Of a stretch of 64,000 bases of DNA, positions 1-9,347 are shown in pieces. Each line of letters opens with the position of its first letter. Position 1 is the stretch's first letter. The stretch is taken from assembly GCA_963204815.1 (NCBI GenBank), contig CAUJHQ010000115.1, positions 62,001-126,000 on the forward strand, read 5' to 3'. The translations under genes and the position numbers were made by a program. This DNA is from Pseudomonadota bacterium (GTDB lineage Bacteria > Pseudomonadota > Gammaproteobacteria > Burkholderiales > Burkholderiaceae_C). Below the pieces are notes generated by a model, which was not told the DNA's origin, made no database searches, and was given only the letters and a program-made list of their open reading frames with translations.

Positions 1-901
1 TGATCTCGTCCATCGTCGAGACCACCTCGGCAACGACGCGGCCGCCGCGCTGCGCGACTTCGGCGGCCGAGCTGGCGAGCTGGTTGGCCTGGCGCGCCGA
101 GTCGGCGCTCTGCGTGACGGTGCTGGTCAACTGCTCCATCGACGACGCGGTCTGCTGCAGCGAGCTGGCGGTCTGTTCGGTGCGGCGGCTCAGGTCGTCG
201 TTGCCGCTGGCGATCTCGGTCGAGCCGGTGCGGATCGAGTCGGCGCTGCTGCGCACCTGGCCGAGCACCTGCTCGATGTGCGCCAGCGCCCGCTGCAGCT
301 GCCGCGTCTGCGCCGAGTTCACGGTGCCGTGCGTCGCCGTGAAGTCGATCGCCCCGTGCTCGTCGATCAAGCGGTCGGCGATGCGGGCCAGTTCCTGGCC
401 GGCGGCGGCGTCCTTGTGGGCGCGCGCGGCCAGCAGGATCAGGATGCCGGCCTCGGCGACGACGTAGCTCGCGTGCTCGATGACGACGCCCAGCCCCGGC
501 TTCGTGAAGCAGATCGGGCCCCAGCCCCACTCCTGGAAGAAGTTGAAGCTCAGGTGGTGCACGGCGATCGTCGCCGCGCCGGCGACCACGGCGTCCCAGC
601 GCCGGTAGACGGAGGTGACGGCGAGGAAGGCGAAGACGGCGAAGTGCGCCTCGGCCTGGCCGCGCGCGGCGTGGATCAGCAGGCCGACCATCGCCATGCC
701 CAGCACCGGCAGGCCGAGTGCGGCGCCGGTGCCGCCGCGCGACGCCGCCGCCACCGCGAAGGCGACGCCGAGCAGCGGCAGCCCGACCATCAGGATGGTG
801 CCCAGGCCGGCGTTCGCCGCGCCGTAGGCCAGCGCACCGACCAGCGTGACGCCGATGGCGACGAGCACGAGCCGGTCGTCGTGTGCAAGGACTGCCTTCA
901 T
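1..901 (-). CDS. Methyl-accepting chemotaxis protein with membrane-embedded N-terminus (3' end cut by window edge)
   Basis: About 300 residues are present; the C-terminal half of the signalling hairpin lies outside the window. Residues 10-160 are almost all hydrophobic and form about five or six membrane segments with no sizeable periplasmic domain, so sensing is probably within or at the membrane. This part carries several histidines (H77, H86, H115, H116, H143). From residue 205 the sequence is a typical receptor cytoplasmic domain, with the [18 protein letters not shown] adaptation-helix pattern. It is the last gene of the che operon and follows the second receptor by 28 bases. The start at 901 gives a sensible membrane N-terminus. 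Family is clear, ligand unknown. Confidence 0.9.
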   Translation of the reverse strand, partial: MKAVLAHDDRLVLVAIGVTLVGALAYGAANAGLGTILMVGLPLLGVAFAVAAASRGGTGAALGLPVLGMAMVGLLIHAARGQAEAHFAVFAFLAVTSVYRRWDAVVAGAATIAVHHLSFNFFQEWGWGPICFTKPGLGVVIEHASYVVAEAGILILLAARAHKDAAAGQELARIADRLIDEHGAIDFTATHGTVNSAQTRQLQRALAHIEQVLGQVRSSADSIRTGSTEIASGNDDLSRRTEQTASSLQQTASSMEQLTSTVTQSADSARQANQLASSAAEVAQRGGRVVAEVVSTMDEI

Positions 902-929
902 GGAGGCGCTCTCTTTCGGGTGAGGTGGA

Positions 930-2510
930 CTACGCGGCCTGGGTGCCGCTCTGGAGACGGAAGGTGGCCACCAGCGTCGACAGCCGCGCGGCCTGTTCCT
1001 TCAGCGATTCGGCGGCGGCGGCGCTCTGCTCGACGAGGGCGGCGTTCTGCTGCGTCATCTGGTCGAGCTGGGTGACGGCGCCGTTGACCTGGCCGATGCC
1101 GCTGCTCTGTTCGCCGGCAGCGGCGCTGATCTCGCCGATGATGTCGCTCACGCGCTGCACGCTGGCGACGATCTCGCCCATCGTGCTGCCGGCGTCGGCG
1201 ACCAGGCGCGAGCCCGACTCGACCTTGTCGACCGAGTTGCCGATGAGCGCCTTGATCTCGCGCGCCGCCTCGGCGCTGCGGCCGGCCAGCGAGCGCACCT
1301 CGCTGGCGACGACGGCGAAGCCGCGGCCCTGCTCGCCGGCACGCGCCGCCTCCACCGCGGCGTTGAGCGCGAGGATGTTGGTCTGGAACGCGATGCCGTC
1401 GATGACGCCGATGATGTCGGCGATCTTCTTGGAGCTGGCGGTGATCTCGTCCATCGTCGAGACCACCTCGGCGACGACGCGGCCGCCGCGCTGCGCGACT
1501 TCGGCGGCGGAGCTGGCGAGCTGGCTGGCCTGGCGTGCCGAGTCGGCACTCTGCGTGACGGTGCCGGTGAGTTGCGTCATCGAGCTCGCCGTCTGCTGCA
1601 GCGAGCCGGCGGCCTGCTCCGTGCGGTGGCTGAGGTCGACGTTGCCGGACGCCACCTCGCTGCTGGCGGCCTGGATGCTCTGCGACGACGCGTGCACCTC
1701 GCGCACCACGCGCGCCAGGCTGGACTGCATGGTCTGCAGCGCGGCCAGCAGGTCGCTCGCCTCGTCGCGACCCTCGACGCGGATCGGCCGCGTCAGGTCG
1801 CCACCGGCGATGGCCTGCGCCACCGTGCGCGCGTAGCCGATCGGCCCGGTGATCGACACCGAGTTCAACGCCGTCAGCGGCGCCACGACCACCACGACGG
1901 CGACGACGATGGCGACGAAGACGATGAACAGCGTCTTCATCATCGACGTGAAGGCGGCCTGCGTGGCGCCGACCTCGTCGTGCACGATGGTGTTGATCTT
2001 CTCGATCAGGCCTTCGAGCGCGCTCATCTCGGCCTTCGCGCGCGCCAGCATGCGGTCGGCCACGCGCGCGTTGTCGTAGCCGCCGTTCTGCAGGTTCGAC
2101 AGCACCGGCTGGGCGCCGGCCGCGTAGGCGTCCAGGTGCTTCACGGCGTCGCGGGCGATCGGGTTGTCCGCGTCCTCGTCGCCTTCGATCAGCGACGCCA
2201 GCGTCTTGCGCGTGGCCGCGATGGCCGCCGTCCAGGCCTCGCGCTGCTGGAGCACGGCGACGCCGTCCTCGTAGTCGATGACCATCTGCTTCTCGGTGAT
2301 GCGCACCACCGCCAGCTGCTGGCGTAGCTGCGCGATCGTCTCCATCTCGTGCACCGAGTGCGACATGAACGACTCGTTCAGGCTCTGGATGCGCGTGCCG
2401 GCCAGCACGCCGGCGATGCCGATGAGCGCGAACATCGCCAGCACGACGGCGACCGCGCCGACCATGCGGGTGCGGATCGTGAAGCCGCGCAGGATCTGGG
2501 TGAGGTTCAT
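930..2510 (-). CDS. Methyl-accepting chemotaxis protein (526 aa)
   Basis: A complete transmembrane chemoreceptor. An N-terminal membrane segment (about residues 14-36) is followed by a helical periplasmic four-helix-bundle type sensor (40-185), a second membrane segment (about 190-215), a HAMP domain with the P-I-G turn, then the cytoplasmic hairpin. The conserved hairpin tip ([22 protein letters not shown]) is complete and would contact CheA/CheW. The C-terminus (SGTQAA) has no WETF-type docking peptide. The start at 2510 is preceded by a GGAGG ribosome site. It lies between two other receptor genes and shares near-identical hairpin DNA with both, so the three arose by duplication or are kept alike by gene conversion. 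Confidence 0.95.
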   Translation of the reverse strand: MNLTQILRGFTIRTRMVGAVAVVLAMFALIGIAGVLAGTRIQSLNESFMSHSVHEMETIAQLRQQLAVVRITEKQMVIDYEDGVAVLQQREAWTAAIAATRKTLASLIEGDEDADNPIARDAVKHLDAYAAGAQPVLSNLQNGGYDNARVADRMLARAKAEMSALEGLIEKINTIVHDEVGATQAAFTSMMKTLFIVFVAIVVAVVVVVAPLTALNSVSITGPIGYARTVAQAIAGGDLTRPIRVEGRDEASDLLAALQTMQSSLARVVREVHASSQSIQAASSEVASGNVDLSHRTEQAAGSLQQTASSMTQLTGTVTQSADSARQASQLASSAAEVAQRGGRVVAEVVSTMDEITASSKKIADIIGVIDGIAFQTNILALNAAVEAARAGEQGRGFAVVASEVRSLAGRSAEAAREIKALIGNSVDKVESGSRLVADAGSTMGEIVASVQRVSDIIGEISAAAGEQSSGIGQVNGAVTQLDQMTQQNAALVEQSAAAAESLKEQAARLSTLVATFRLQSGTQAA

Positions 2511-2532
2511 GGCGACCTCCAGGGGTTCGGGC

Positions 2533-4257
2533 TCAGAAGGTTTCCCAGTCGGCGCTCGCGACGGCGGGGGCAGGGGCGGGCGCCGGGGCGGCCGCCTTCG
2601 GGACGATCGGCTTCGGTGCGGCGGGGCGGGGCGGGGCGCTGCGCACCGGCGCCGCGGCCTTGGCGAGCGCGCGCGCGGCCACCTTCGCCGGCGCGGCCGG
2701 CGCGCTGGCGGGGTCGAGGCGGAAGCGGTTCACCAGCGCTTCGAGGCGCGCCGCCTGGTCCTTCATCGCCTCGGCGGCCGCGGCCGTCTCTTCGACGAGG
2801 GCGGCGTTCTGCTGCGTCATCTGGTCGAGCTGGGTGACGGCGCCGTTGACCTGGCCGATGCCGCGGCTCTGCTCGTCGGCGGCGGCACGCACCTCGCCGA
2901 TGATGTCGGCCACGCGCTGCACGCTGGCGACGATCTCGCCCATCGTGCTGCCGGCGTCGGCCACCAGGCGCGCGCCCGATTCGACCCTGTCGACCGAGTT
3001 GCCGATGAGCGCCTTGATCTCGCGCGCCGCCTCGGCGCTGCGGCCGGCCAGCGAGCGCACCTCGCTGGCGACGACCGCGAAGCCGCGGCCCTGCTCGCCG
3101 GCACGCGCCGCCTCGACTGCGGCATTGAGCGCCAGGATGTTGGTCTGGAACGCGATGCCGTCGATGACGCCGATGATGTCGGCGATCTTCTTCGAGCTGG
3201 CGTTGATCTCGTCCATCGTCGAGACCACCTGGGAGACGACCTGGCCGCCGCGCTGCGCGACGTCGTTCGCCGACGAGACGAGCTGGTTCGCGGTGCGCGC
3301 GGCGTCGGCGGTCTGGCCGACGGCGGCGGTGATCTCTTCCATCGCGCTGGCGGTCTGCTGCAGCGAGCCGGCGGTCTGCTCGGTGCGCGCCGACAGGTCG
3401 CTGCCGGCGCTGGCGATCTCGCCGCTGGCGTGCGCCACCGATGAAGTGCCGTCGCGGATCTCCTGCACCATGCCATTCAGGTTGCCCTGCATCGTGCGCA
3501 GCGAGCGCATCAGCTGGCCGATCTCGTCGCCGCGGCCGGCGTCGGGCACCGGCTGCGACAGGTCGTTCGCGGCGATGCGCTCGGCCGCCGCGATGGCGCG
3601 GCCCATCGGCCGCGTCACCGACTGCGTGATGCGCCACGCCAGCACCGTGCCGACCAGCAACGCCGCCAGCCCCAGGCCGGCCAGCAGCCACTGCGCGGCC
3701 TGCGCGCGCTGCGCCATGTCGGCGGTCAGCGCGTCGCTCTCCTGCTGGGCGGCCGCCTTCAGCTGGCCGATGGCGTCCAGGTAGGCGGCGGCGCCGGGCG
3801 CCATCGTGCTGTCGACGAGCCTGGAGGCCTCTTCCGCGCGGCCGGCCTTGAAGGTCTCGGCGACCTTGGCGCGGGCGTCGACGTAGGCCTTGCGGCGGGC
3901 GCCGACGGCGTCGAACAGGGCTTTCGCCTCCGGCGTGCCGACGTCGGCCTCGACGTCCTTCTGCAGCACGCTGATCTGCTCGCTCGTCGCCTTCATCAGC
4001 GGGTCGAGGTAGGCGCTGGCCGCGGGCGGGTAGCCGGCGGCGGCCAGCGTCATCGCGCGGGTCAGGTTGACCTGCACCGCGCCGCTCCAGCGTTCGAGGT
4101 GGGCGACGCGGCCGGCGGCGGCGTCGCTGCGCGCGTTGAGCGCGGTCAGGCCGCGCATCTGGGTGACGCCGACGGCCACCATGCCGAGCGAGATGGCGAG
4201 TACGGCCGCGAAGGCCATGCCCAGGCGCGCGCCGATGCGCAGGTTCGTGCTGTTCAT
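2533..4257 (-). CDS. Methyl-accepting chemotaxis protein with C-terminal WETF peptide (574 aa)
   Basis: Complete chemoreceptor: N-terminal membrane segment (about 10-32), periplasmic helical domain to about residue 185, second membrane segment (about 190-210), HAMP, then a signalling hairpin identical at its tip to the neighbouring receptor. After the hairpin comes an Ala/Pro-rich flexible linker of about 60 residues ending in DWETF. In enteric receptors the terminal NWETF peptide tethers CheR and CheB, so this receptor is probably the docking receptor of the set. It sits directly behind cheA (37-base gap) in the che operon. Confidence 0.95.
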   Translation of the reverse strand: MNSTNLRIGARLGMAFAAVLAISLGMVAVGVTQMRGLTALNARSDAAAGRVAHLERWSGAVQVNLTRAMTLAAAGYPPAASAYLDPLMKATSEQISVLQKDVEADVGTPEAKALFDAVGARRKAYVDARAKVAETFKAGRAEEASRLVDSTMAPGAAAYLDAIGQLKAAAQQESDALTADMAQRAQAAQWLLAGLGLAALLVGTVLAWRITQSVTRPMGRAIAAAERIAANDLSQPVPDAGRGDEIGQLMRSLRTMQGNLNGMVQEIRDGTSSVAHASGEIASAGSDLSARTEQTAGSLQQTASAMEEITAAVGQTADAARTANQLVSSANDVAQRGGQVVSQVVSTMDEINASSKKIADIIGVIDGIAFQTNILALNAAVEAARAGEQGRGFAVVASEVRSLAGRSAEAAREIKALIGNSVDRVESGARLVADAGSTMGEIVASVQRVADIIGEVRAAADEQSRGIGQVNGAVTQLDQMTQQNAALVEETAAAAEAMKDQAARLEALVNRFRLDPASAPAAPAKVAARALAKAAAPVRSAPPRPAAPKPIVPKAAAPAPAPAPAVASADWETF

Positions 4258-4294
4258 GTCGGGCGCCCTGGGGCGGCGTTCGCCGCGTGAGGTG

Positions 4295-6409
4295 TCAGTG
4301 ACGGGAGTGGCGCACCAGCGAGCCGATGTCCAGGATCAGCGCGACGCGGCCGTCGCCCATGATGGTGGCGCCGGACACGTCGGACACCTTGCGGTAGTTC
4401 GACTCCAGGTTCTTCACCACCACCTGCTGCTGGCCGAGCAATTCGTCGACGAGCAGCGCGACGCGCCCGCCCTCGGCCTCCACCACCACCATGATGTTGG
4501 AGACGTGTTCGAAGTCGAAGCGCGGCACGTCGAACACGCGCTCGAGGTCGACGACCGGCATGTACTCGTCGCGCACCTCGACGACGCGGCCGCTGCCGCC
4601 GATCGTCTTGACCATGCCTGGCTGCACCTGGAACGACTCGACGACGGACGACAGCGGCAGGATGTAGACCTCCTCGCCGACGCCGACCGACATGCCGTCC
4701 ATGATGGCCAGCGTGAGCGGCAGGCGCACGCGCACCGTCATGCCGTAGCCTTCGGCGCTGTCGATCTCGACCGTGCCGCCGAGCGCGGTGATGTTCTTCT
4801 TGACCACGTCCATGCCGACGCCGCGGCCGGAGACGTCGGTCACCTGCTCGGCGGTGCTGAAGCCGGGCGCGAAGATGAGGCCGTAGACCTCCTGGTCGGT
4901 CATCGTGTCGGGCGCGTCGAGGCCGCGTTCGCGCGCCTTGGCCAGCAGCTTGGCCCGGTTCAGGCCCTTGCCGTCGTCGCGCACCTCGATGACGATGCTG
5001 CCGCCCTGGTGGCTGGCGATCAGCGTGATCGTGCCGGTCTCCGGCTTGCCCTTGGCCAGCCGTTCGGCCGGCAGCTCGATGCCGTGGTCGCAGCTGTTGC
5101 GCACCAGGTGCGTCAGCGGGTCGGTGATCTTCTCGACCAGGCCCTTGTCGAGCTCGGTCGCCTCGCCCACCTGCACCAGCTCGACCTTCTTGCCGAGCTT
5201 GTTCGCCAGGTCGCGCAGCATGCGCGGGAAGCGGTTGAACACCAGCGACATCGGGATCATGCGGATCGACATCACCGCTTCCTGCAGGTCGCGCGTGTTG
5301 CGTTCCAGGTCCGCGAGGCCGGCCGACAGCTGCTGGTACAGGCCGGCGTCGATGCCCTTGCCGTTCTGCGCCAGCATGGCCTGCGTGATGACGAGCTCGC
5401 CGACCAGGTTGATCAGCTGGTCGACCTTGTCGACCGAGACGCGCAGCGTGCTCGACTCGGCGGCGGCGGTGGCCTTCACCTCGGCCTTCGGCGCGGGCGG
5501 GCGCACGGCCGCGGCCGGGGCGGCAACCGCGGCCGGGGCCGGCGCGGCGGCGGCAGGGCCGTCGGCGGGGGCGCCGGGGGCGTCGTCGAAGAAGCCGTAG
5601 CCGGGGTCTTGCGCGGCGGCCGGCTTTTCCGGCGCGCCGGGCGCGCCTTCGTGGAAGCCGTAGCCCGGGCCGAGCGGGGTGATGCGCATCGCCTCGCGGG
5701 CGACGTGGAACGTGAACAGGTCCAGCAGCTCGTTGTCGGGCGTCGCCGTCACGACCTTGAAGCGACGCATGCCGTCGGCGGACTTGCCGGCGTCCAGCGG
5801 CTCGATCGTGCCGAGGTCGGTGATTTCCTTGAACAGCTCGGCCAGGTTGTCGGCCTGCGACGGGTTCTCCAGTGGGCCGACGGTGAGCTCCAGCGCGCGC
5901 GCCGCCGGCTTGGCAGGTGCGGCCGGCGCCGGGGCAGCGGCGGCGGCCGGCGCGGCGGCGGGGCGCGGTGCCGCCGGGGCAGGGGCCTGGCCGGCGGACA
6001 GCGCGCTGATCGTCGTCAGCAGGTCGCCGGTCTCGATGGCGTCGGCGCCGTTGCCCTGGTGGCGCGCCAGCATGGCCTTCAGCGCGTCGCCCGAGGCGAG
6101 CAGCACGTCGACCATCGCCGCGGTCGGCTGCAGCTCGTGGCGGCGCAGCTTGTCCAGCAGCGTCTCCATCTGGTGCGTCAGCTCGGCGACGTCGCTGAAG
6201 CCGAAGGTGGCGGCGCCGCCCTTCACGCTGTGCGCGCAGCGGAAGATGGCGTTGAGCTGCTCGTCGTCGGCGTTCTCGAGGTCGACTTCGAGCAGCATCT
6301 GCTCCATCGACTCGAGGTTCTCGCCGGCCTCCTCGAAGAAGACCTGGAAGAACTGCGAGAGGTCGATCCCGGCGGACAGGTGTGCGCCTTCGTTCGTCAT
6401 GTCGGCCAT
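4295..6409 (-). CDS. cheA: Chemotaxis histidine kinase CheA (704 aa)
   Basis: CheA passes receptor signals to CheY by autophosphorylation and phosphotransfer. The N-terminal Hpt domain has the phospho-histidine H60 in CAHSVKGG. An Ala/Pro-rich linker (about 140-180 and 250-320) surrounds a P2-like region. Dimerisation (P3), ATPase (P4, with [16 protein letters not shown] and the [11 protein letters not shown]2 box) and CheW-like regulatory (P5) domains follow in order. The start at 6409 has a GAGGAG site 6 bases upstream; an in-frame ATG at 6400 is the alternative. Upstream is cheY (28-base gap), downstream three receptors. No cheW, cheR or cheB is seen; they may lie left of the window. Confidence 0.97.
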   Translation of the reverse strand: MADMTNEGAHLSAGIDLSQFFQVFFEEAGENLESMEQMLLEVDLENADDEQLNAIFRCAHSVKGGAATFGFSDVAELTHQMETLLDKLRRHELQPTAAMVDVLLASGDALKAMLARHQGNGADAIETGDLLTTISALSAGQAPAPAAPRPAAAPAAAAAPAPAAPAKPAARALELTVGPLENPSQADNLAELFKEITDLGTIEPLDAGKSADGMRRFKVVTATPDNELLDLFTFHVAREAMRITPLGPGYGFHEGAPGAPEKPAAAQDPGYGFFDDAPGAPADGPAAAAPAPAAVAAPAAAVRPPAPKAEVKATAAAESSTLRVSVDKVDQLINLVGELVITQAMLAQNGKGIDAGLYQQLSAGLADLERNTRDLQEAVMSIRMIPMSLVFNRFPRMLRDLANKLGKKVELVQVGEATELDKGLVEKITDPLTHLVRNSCDHGIELPAERLAKGKPETGTITLIASHQGGSIVIEVRDDGKGLNRAKLLAKARERGLDAPDTMTDQEVYGLIFAPGFSTAEQVTDVSGRGVGMDVVKKNITALGGTVEIDSAEGYGMTVRVRLPLTLAIMDGMSVGVGEEVYILPLSSVVESFQVQPGMVKTIGGSGRVVEVRDEYMPVVDLERVFDVPRFDFEHVSNIMVVVEAEGGRVALLVDELLGQQQVVVKNLESNYRKVSDVSGATIMGDGRVALILDIGSLVRHSRH

Positions 6410-6437
6410 GCCGTGCTCCTCGAATCCTGGTTCGCGC

Positions 6438-6800
6438 TCAGCGGATCACCTTGCCGATGACTTCCACCAGCTTGGCCGGGTCGAAGGGCTTGACGAGCCA
6501 GCCGGTGGCACCGGCGGCGCGCCCGGCCTGCTTCATCTGGTCGCTCGACTCGGTGGTCAGGATCAGGATCGGGGTGCTCTTGAACTTGGGGTTCTCGCGC
6601 AGCTTCTTCGTCAGGCTGATGCCGTCCATGCGGGGCATGTTCTGGTCGGTCAGCACGAGGTTGAAGTCACGGCTGTTGGCCTTCTCGAAGGCGTCCTGGC
6701 CGTCGACCGCCTCGACGACATTGAAGCCGGCGTTCTTCAGCGTGAAGGACACCATCTGGCGCATCGAGGCGCTGTCGTCAACGGCAAGGATCGAGTGCAT
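6438..6800 (-). CDS. cheY: Chemotaxis response regulator CheY (120 aa)
   Basis: A single receiver domain of the usual CheY length. The acidic pocket D8/D9, phospho-acceptor D52 (in VLTDQNMP), switch threonine T82 or T83 and lysine K104 (in LVKPF) are all present. Phosphorylated by CheA, it would bind the flagellar switch. It lies between cheA and a CheZ-like gene, which fits an operon that makes the kinase, its target and the phosphatase together. Confidence 0.96.
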   Translation of the reverse strand: MHSILAVDDSASMRQMVSFTLKNAGFNVVEAVDGQDAFEKANSRDFNLVLTDQNMPRMDGISLTKKLRENPKFKSTPILILTTESSDQMKQAGRAAGATGWLVKPFDPAKLVEVIGKVIR

Positions 6801-6852
6801 GTTTCTCTCCGGGGAATTTGAAGCTGCGGTGGCTGAGGGCGGGGCGGCGGGT

Positions 6853-7326
6853 TCAGAACAGTTCGATGGAACCCGCGTCCATCTCGTCCTGGGTCACGGG
6901 ATTCGGTCGTAGCGGCGCGAGTTCGACGACGGCGTCGCCCTCACCTTCGTCCTCGTCGCCGGCGAAGGCGTCGCGGGCGAGGCGGTCGGCGCAGTGGCGC
7001 AGGCGGCGCGAGGTGTGCGTCACGAGCTGCGAGGCCATGTCCTGGAACTGCATCGCGGTGATCGCGCCGGCCATGTGCTCCATCGCGACGTGCAGCTGGT
7101 GCAGGTCGACGCCAGGCTGCGCCGTGGCGCCGTGCAGCAGCTGCTTGAGTTCGCCGGTGGCGCCGTAGAAGTGCGCGAGCAGTGAATCGCAGGCGTCGCT
7201 CAGCAGGCGTTGCAGGCGTTCGAGGTCGTTGCTGGCCACCATCAGGTCGTCCTGGAGGTCGGCGGCGGCGAGCAGCGGCATGCCGCCACCGTCGGGCACC
7301 GGGTCTGGGGCTTCCTGCAAGAGCAT
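6853..7326 (-). CDS. Short CheZ-like phosphatase (157 aa)
   Basis: First gene of the che operon. The core QFQDMASQLV resembles the CheZ active-site helix (enteric FQDLTGQV), including Asp followed four residues later by Gln, the pair that dephosphorylates CheY in CheZ. The C-terminus (QDEMDAGSIELF) resembles the CheY-binding tail of CheZ, acidic and ending in a phenylalanine. The protein is about 50 residues shorter than enteric CheZ (about 214 aa), with less of the long hairpin before the active site. Position next to cheY supports the role. Similar short proteins in other betaproteobacteria may be only CheZ-related, so the family call is stronger than the activity. Confidence 0.75.
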   Translation of the reverse strand: MLLQEAPDPVPDGGGMPLLAAADLQDDLMVASNDLERLQRLLSDACDSLLAHFYGATGELKQLLHGATAQPGVDLHQLHVAMEHMAGAITAMQFQDMASQLVTHTSRRLRHCADRLARDAFAGDEDEGEGDAVVELAPLRPNPVTQDEMDAGSIELF

Positions 7327-7414
7327 CGGAGGTCCTGTCTTGTTCGGGTTTTGCGGGCGTCCGGTGTCCCGTCACGGAACCTCCGGCGACCCGCGCGGGG
7401 TCTCTTCCGACCCA

Positions 7415-7442
7415 TTTTCGGCAGCTGAAACACAAACATTGA
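7415..7442 (-). promoter_or_regulatory. Possible sigma-28 (FliA) promoter for the che operon
   Basis: Read on the minus strand, TCAATGTTT (from 7442) is followed after 16 bases from TCAA by GCCGAAAA (7422-7415). The flagellar sigma factor consensus is TAAA, 15 bases, GCCGATAA. The -10 element matches 7 of 8, the -35 element 3 of 4, and spacing is one base long. It lies 89 bases before the cheZ-like start, as expected for a flagellar class 3 operon. Confidence 0.45.
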
Positions 7443-7518
7443 GCCGATGACGTGCCAAATCGGACCTCATTTCCGTGCTGCCGGCTCACCCCTGGCCGCT
7501 CGGGCGATACTTCGGCCG

Positions 7519-8655
7519 ATGAGCGGACCCCCGCGGGCGATACGCCTGCTGCACCTCGAGGATTCCGAACCCGACCACGCGCTGGCGATGGCGCAGCTGC
7601 AGCGCGCCGGCCTGCGCGTGCAGGCGCTGCGCATCGAGACGCGCGAGCAGTTCGCGCTCGCGCTGTCGCAGCCCTGGGACCTGATCCTGTCGGACTACAA
7701 CCTGCCCGGCTTCTCCGGCCTGCAGGCGCTGAAGATGCTGCGCGAGAGCGGGCGCCCGCTGCCCTTCATCCTGGTCTCCGGCGAGATCGGCGAGGAGACG
7801 GCGGTGGCGGCCATGCGCGGCGGCGCTTCCGACTACCTGCTGAAGAACAACCTGGCGCGGCTGGCGCCGGCGGTCGAGCACGCCATCTCGGCAGCCGAAA
7901 CGCTACGTGCGAAAGTTCACGCCGACCGCGAGCTGCAGGCCTCGCAGCAGCGCCTGTCCGAACTGGCGCAGCACCTGCAGACCAGCGTCGAGGCCGAGCG
8001 CCACGCGATCGCACGCGAGATCCACGATGACGTCGGCGGTTCGCTGACGGCGCTCAAGTTCGACCTCGACTGGATCGGCCGCCGCGTCACGCAGCCCGAG
8101 GTGCGCCAGCGCGTGATCACCGCGCTGGACACGGTGACGCACGCGATCGAGGCCAGCCAGCGCATCATGCACAACCTGCGCCCGGCGATCCTCGAGCAGG
8201 GCCTGGTGGCCGCGCTGCAGTGGATGGCCAGCCGCTTCGAGCGCCGCAGCGGCGTCGTCTGCGTCTTCCGCACCAGCCACGACCGGCCGGTGCTGCCGGT
8301 CGGCGTGCCGCTGGTGGCCTACCGCACGGCGCAGGAGGCGCTGACCAACATCAGCAAGCACGCGAACGCCTCGCGCGTGAGCATCGACCTGTCGATCGCG
8401 CGCGGCGTGCTGTCGCTGGAGATCAGCGACAACGGCCAGGGCCTGTCGAGCGCCGACCTCGCGAAGGCGCAGAGCTTCGGCATCCGCGGCCTGCGCGAGC
8501 GTGCGCTCACCGTCGGTGGCTGGATCGACCTGTCCAGCAGCAGCCGCGGCACGACGGTGATCCTGTCGGTGCCGCTGGAACGCGCGCCGCGCGACGCCGG
8601 CCCGTCCACGCGCGACAACCTCGAGCACGACCCCTCGGCCTGGGGCCAGCTCTGA
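7519..8655 (+). CDS. Soluble receiver-histidine kinase, DesK/NarX type (378 aa)
   Basis: Residues 8-125 form a receiver domain (D15, phospho-acceptor D59 in LSDYNLPG, K109). A coiled segment (128-160) leads to a HisKA_3 dimerisation domain with H169 in REIHDDVGGSL, then an ATPase domain with EALTN, DNGQGL and GIRGLRERA boxes. There is no membrane segment, so input probably comes through the receiver. I chose the ATG at 7519 because the receiver starts there; an in-frame ATG at 7447 adds 24 residues unlike the family. It is followed after 25 bases by a NarL-type regulator, its likely partner, and is divergent from the che operon. Confidence 0.9.
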   Translation: MSGPPRAIRLLHLEDSEPDHALAMAQLQRAGLRVQALRIETREQFALALSQPWDLILSDYNLPGFSGLQALKMLRESGRPLPFILVSGEIGEETAVAAMRGGASDYLLKNNLARLAPAVEHAISAAETLRAKVHADRELQASQQRLSELAQHLQTSVEAERHAIAREIHDDVGGSLTALKFDLDWIGRRVTQPEVRQRVITALDTVTHAIEASQRIMHNLRPAILEQGLVAALQWMASRFERRSGVVCVFRTSHDRPVLPVGVPLVAYRTAQEALTNISKHANASRVSIDLSIARGVLSLEISDNGQGLSSADLAKAQSFGIRGLRERALTVGGWIDLSSSSRGTTVILSVPLERAPRDAGPSTRDNLEHDPSAWGQL

Positions 8656-8680
8656 CCCACCCTCCAACACGGCAACGGCG

Positions 8681-9316
8681 ATGATCCAGGTGATCCTGTG
8701 CGACGACCATGCGCTGATCCGGCGCGGCATCCGCGACACGCTGGCCGACGCGCCCGACATCCAGGTCGTCGGCGAGGCGGGCGACTACGCCGAGCTGCGC
8801 GGCCTGATGCGAACGACCGCGTGCGACGTGCTCGTGCTCGACATCAACCTGCCCGGCCGCAGCGGCCTGGACGCACTGCATGCACTGAAGGACGAGGGCT
8901 CGCCGGTTAAGGTGCTGGTCGTCAGCATGTACCCGGAGGACCAGTACGCGATCCGCGCGCTGCGCGCCGGCGCCTTCGGCTACGTCAACAAGGGCGGCGA
9001 CCCGCAGATCCTGGTGCAGGCGGTGCGCACGGTGGCGCAGGGCCGCAAGTACGTGACGCCGGAGATCGCGCAGATGCTCGTCGAGAGCCTGACGACGCCG
9101 GCGGTCGAGAACCCGCACCAGAAGCTGTCCGACCGCGAGCTGCAGACGCTGGTGATGATCGCCAGCGGCAAGCGCCTGTCGGACATTGCCGAGGCGCTGA
9201 TGCTGAGCCCGAAGACGGTGTCGGTCTACCGCGCCCGCGTGCTGGAGAAGCTGCAGCTCGCGAACAACTCGGAGCTCACGGTCTACGCCATCCGCAACGG
9301 CCTGGTCGGCGAGTGA
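8681..9316 (+). CDS. NarL/LuxR-family response regulator (211 aa)
   Basis: Receiver domain (D8, D9, phospho-acceptor D54 in LVLDINLPG, K104) followed by a LuxR-type DNA-binding domain at about 145-205 (LSDRELQTLVMIASG and the recognition helix region SPKTVSVYRARVLEKL). The length is standard. It is probably phosphorylated by the HisKA_3 kinase just upstream. Targets are not evident; the adjacent EgtB/SenA-like gene 31 bases downstream may be cotranscribed. Confidence 0.93.
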   Translation: MIQVILCDDHALIRRGIRDTLADAPDIQVVGEAGDYAELRGLMRTTACDVLVLDINLPGRSGLDALHALKDEGSPVKVLVVSMYPEDQYAIRALRAGAFGYVNKGGDPQILVQAVRTVAQGRKYVTPEIAQMLVESLTTPAVENPHQKLSDRELQTLVMIASGKRLSDIAEALMLSPKTVSVYRARVLEKLQLANNSELTVYAIRNGLVGE

Positions 9317-9347
9317 ACCGGCAGACGAAGGGGCAGGTGAGGCGGCC

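Noticed and set aside
4067-6460. A long plus-strand frame of 797 codons antisense to cheA
   Set aside because: It is rich in His, Arg, Asp and Val in the way expected for a shadow frame of GC-rich coding DNA, has no domain, and lies opposite a certain cheA gene.
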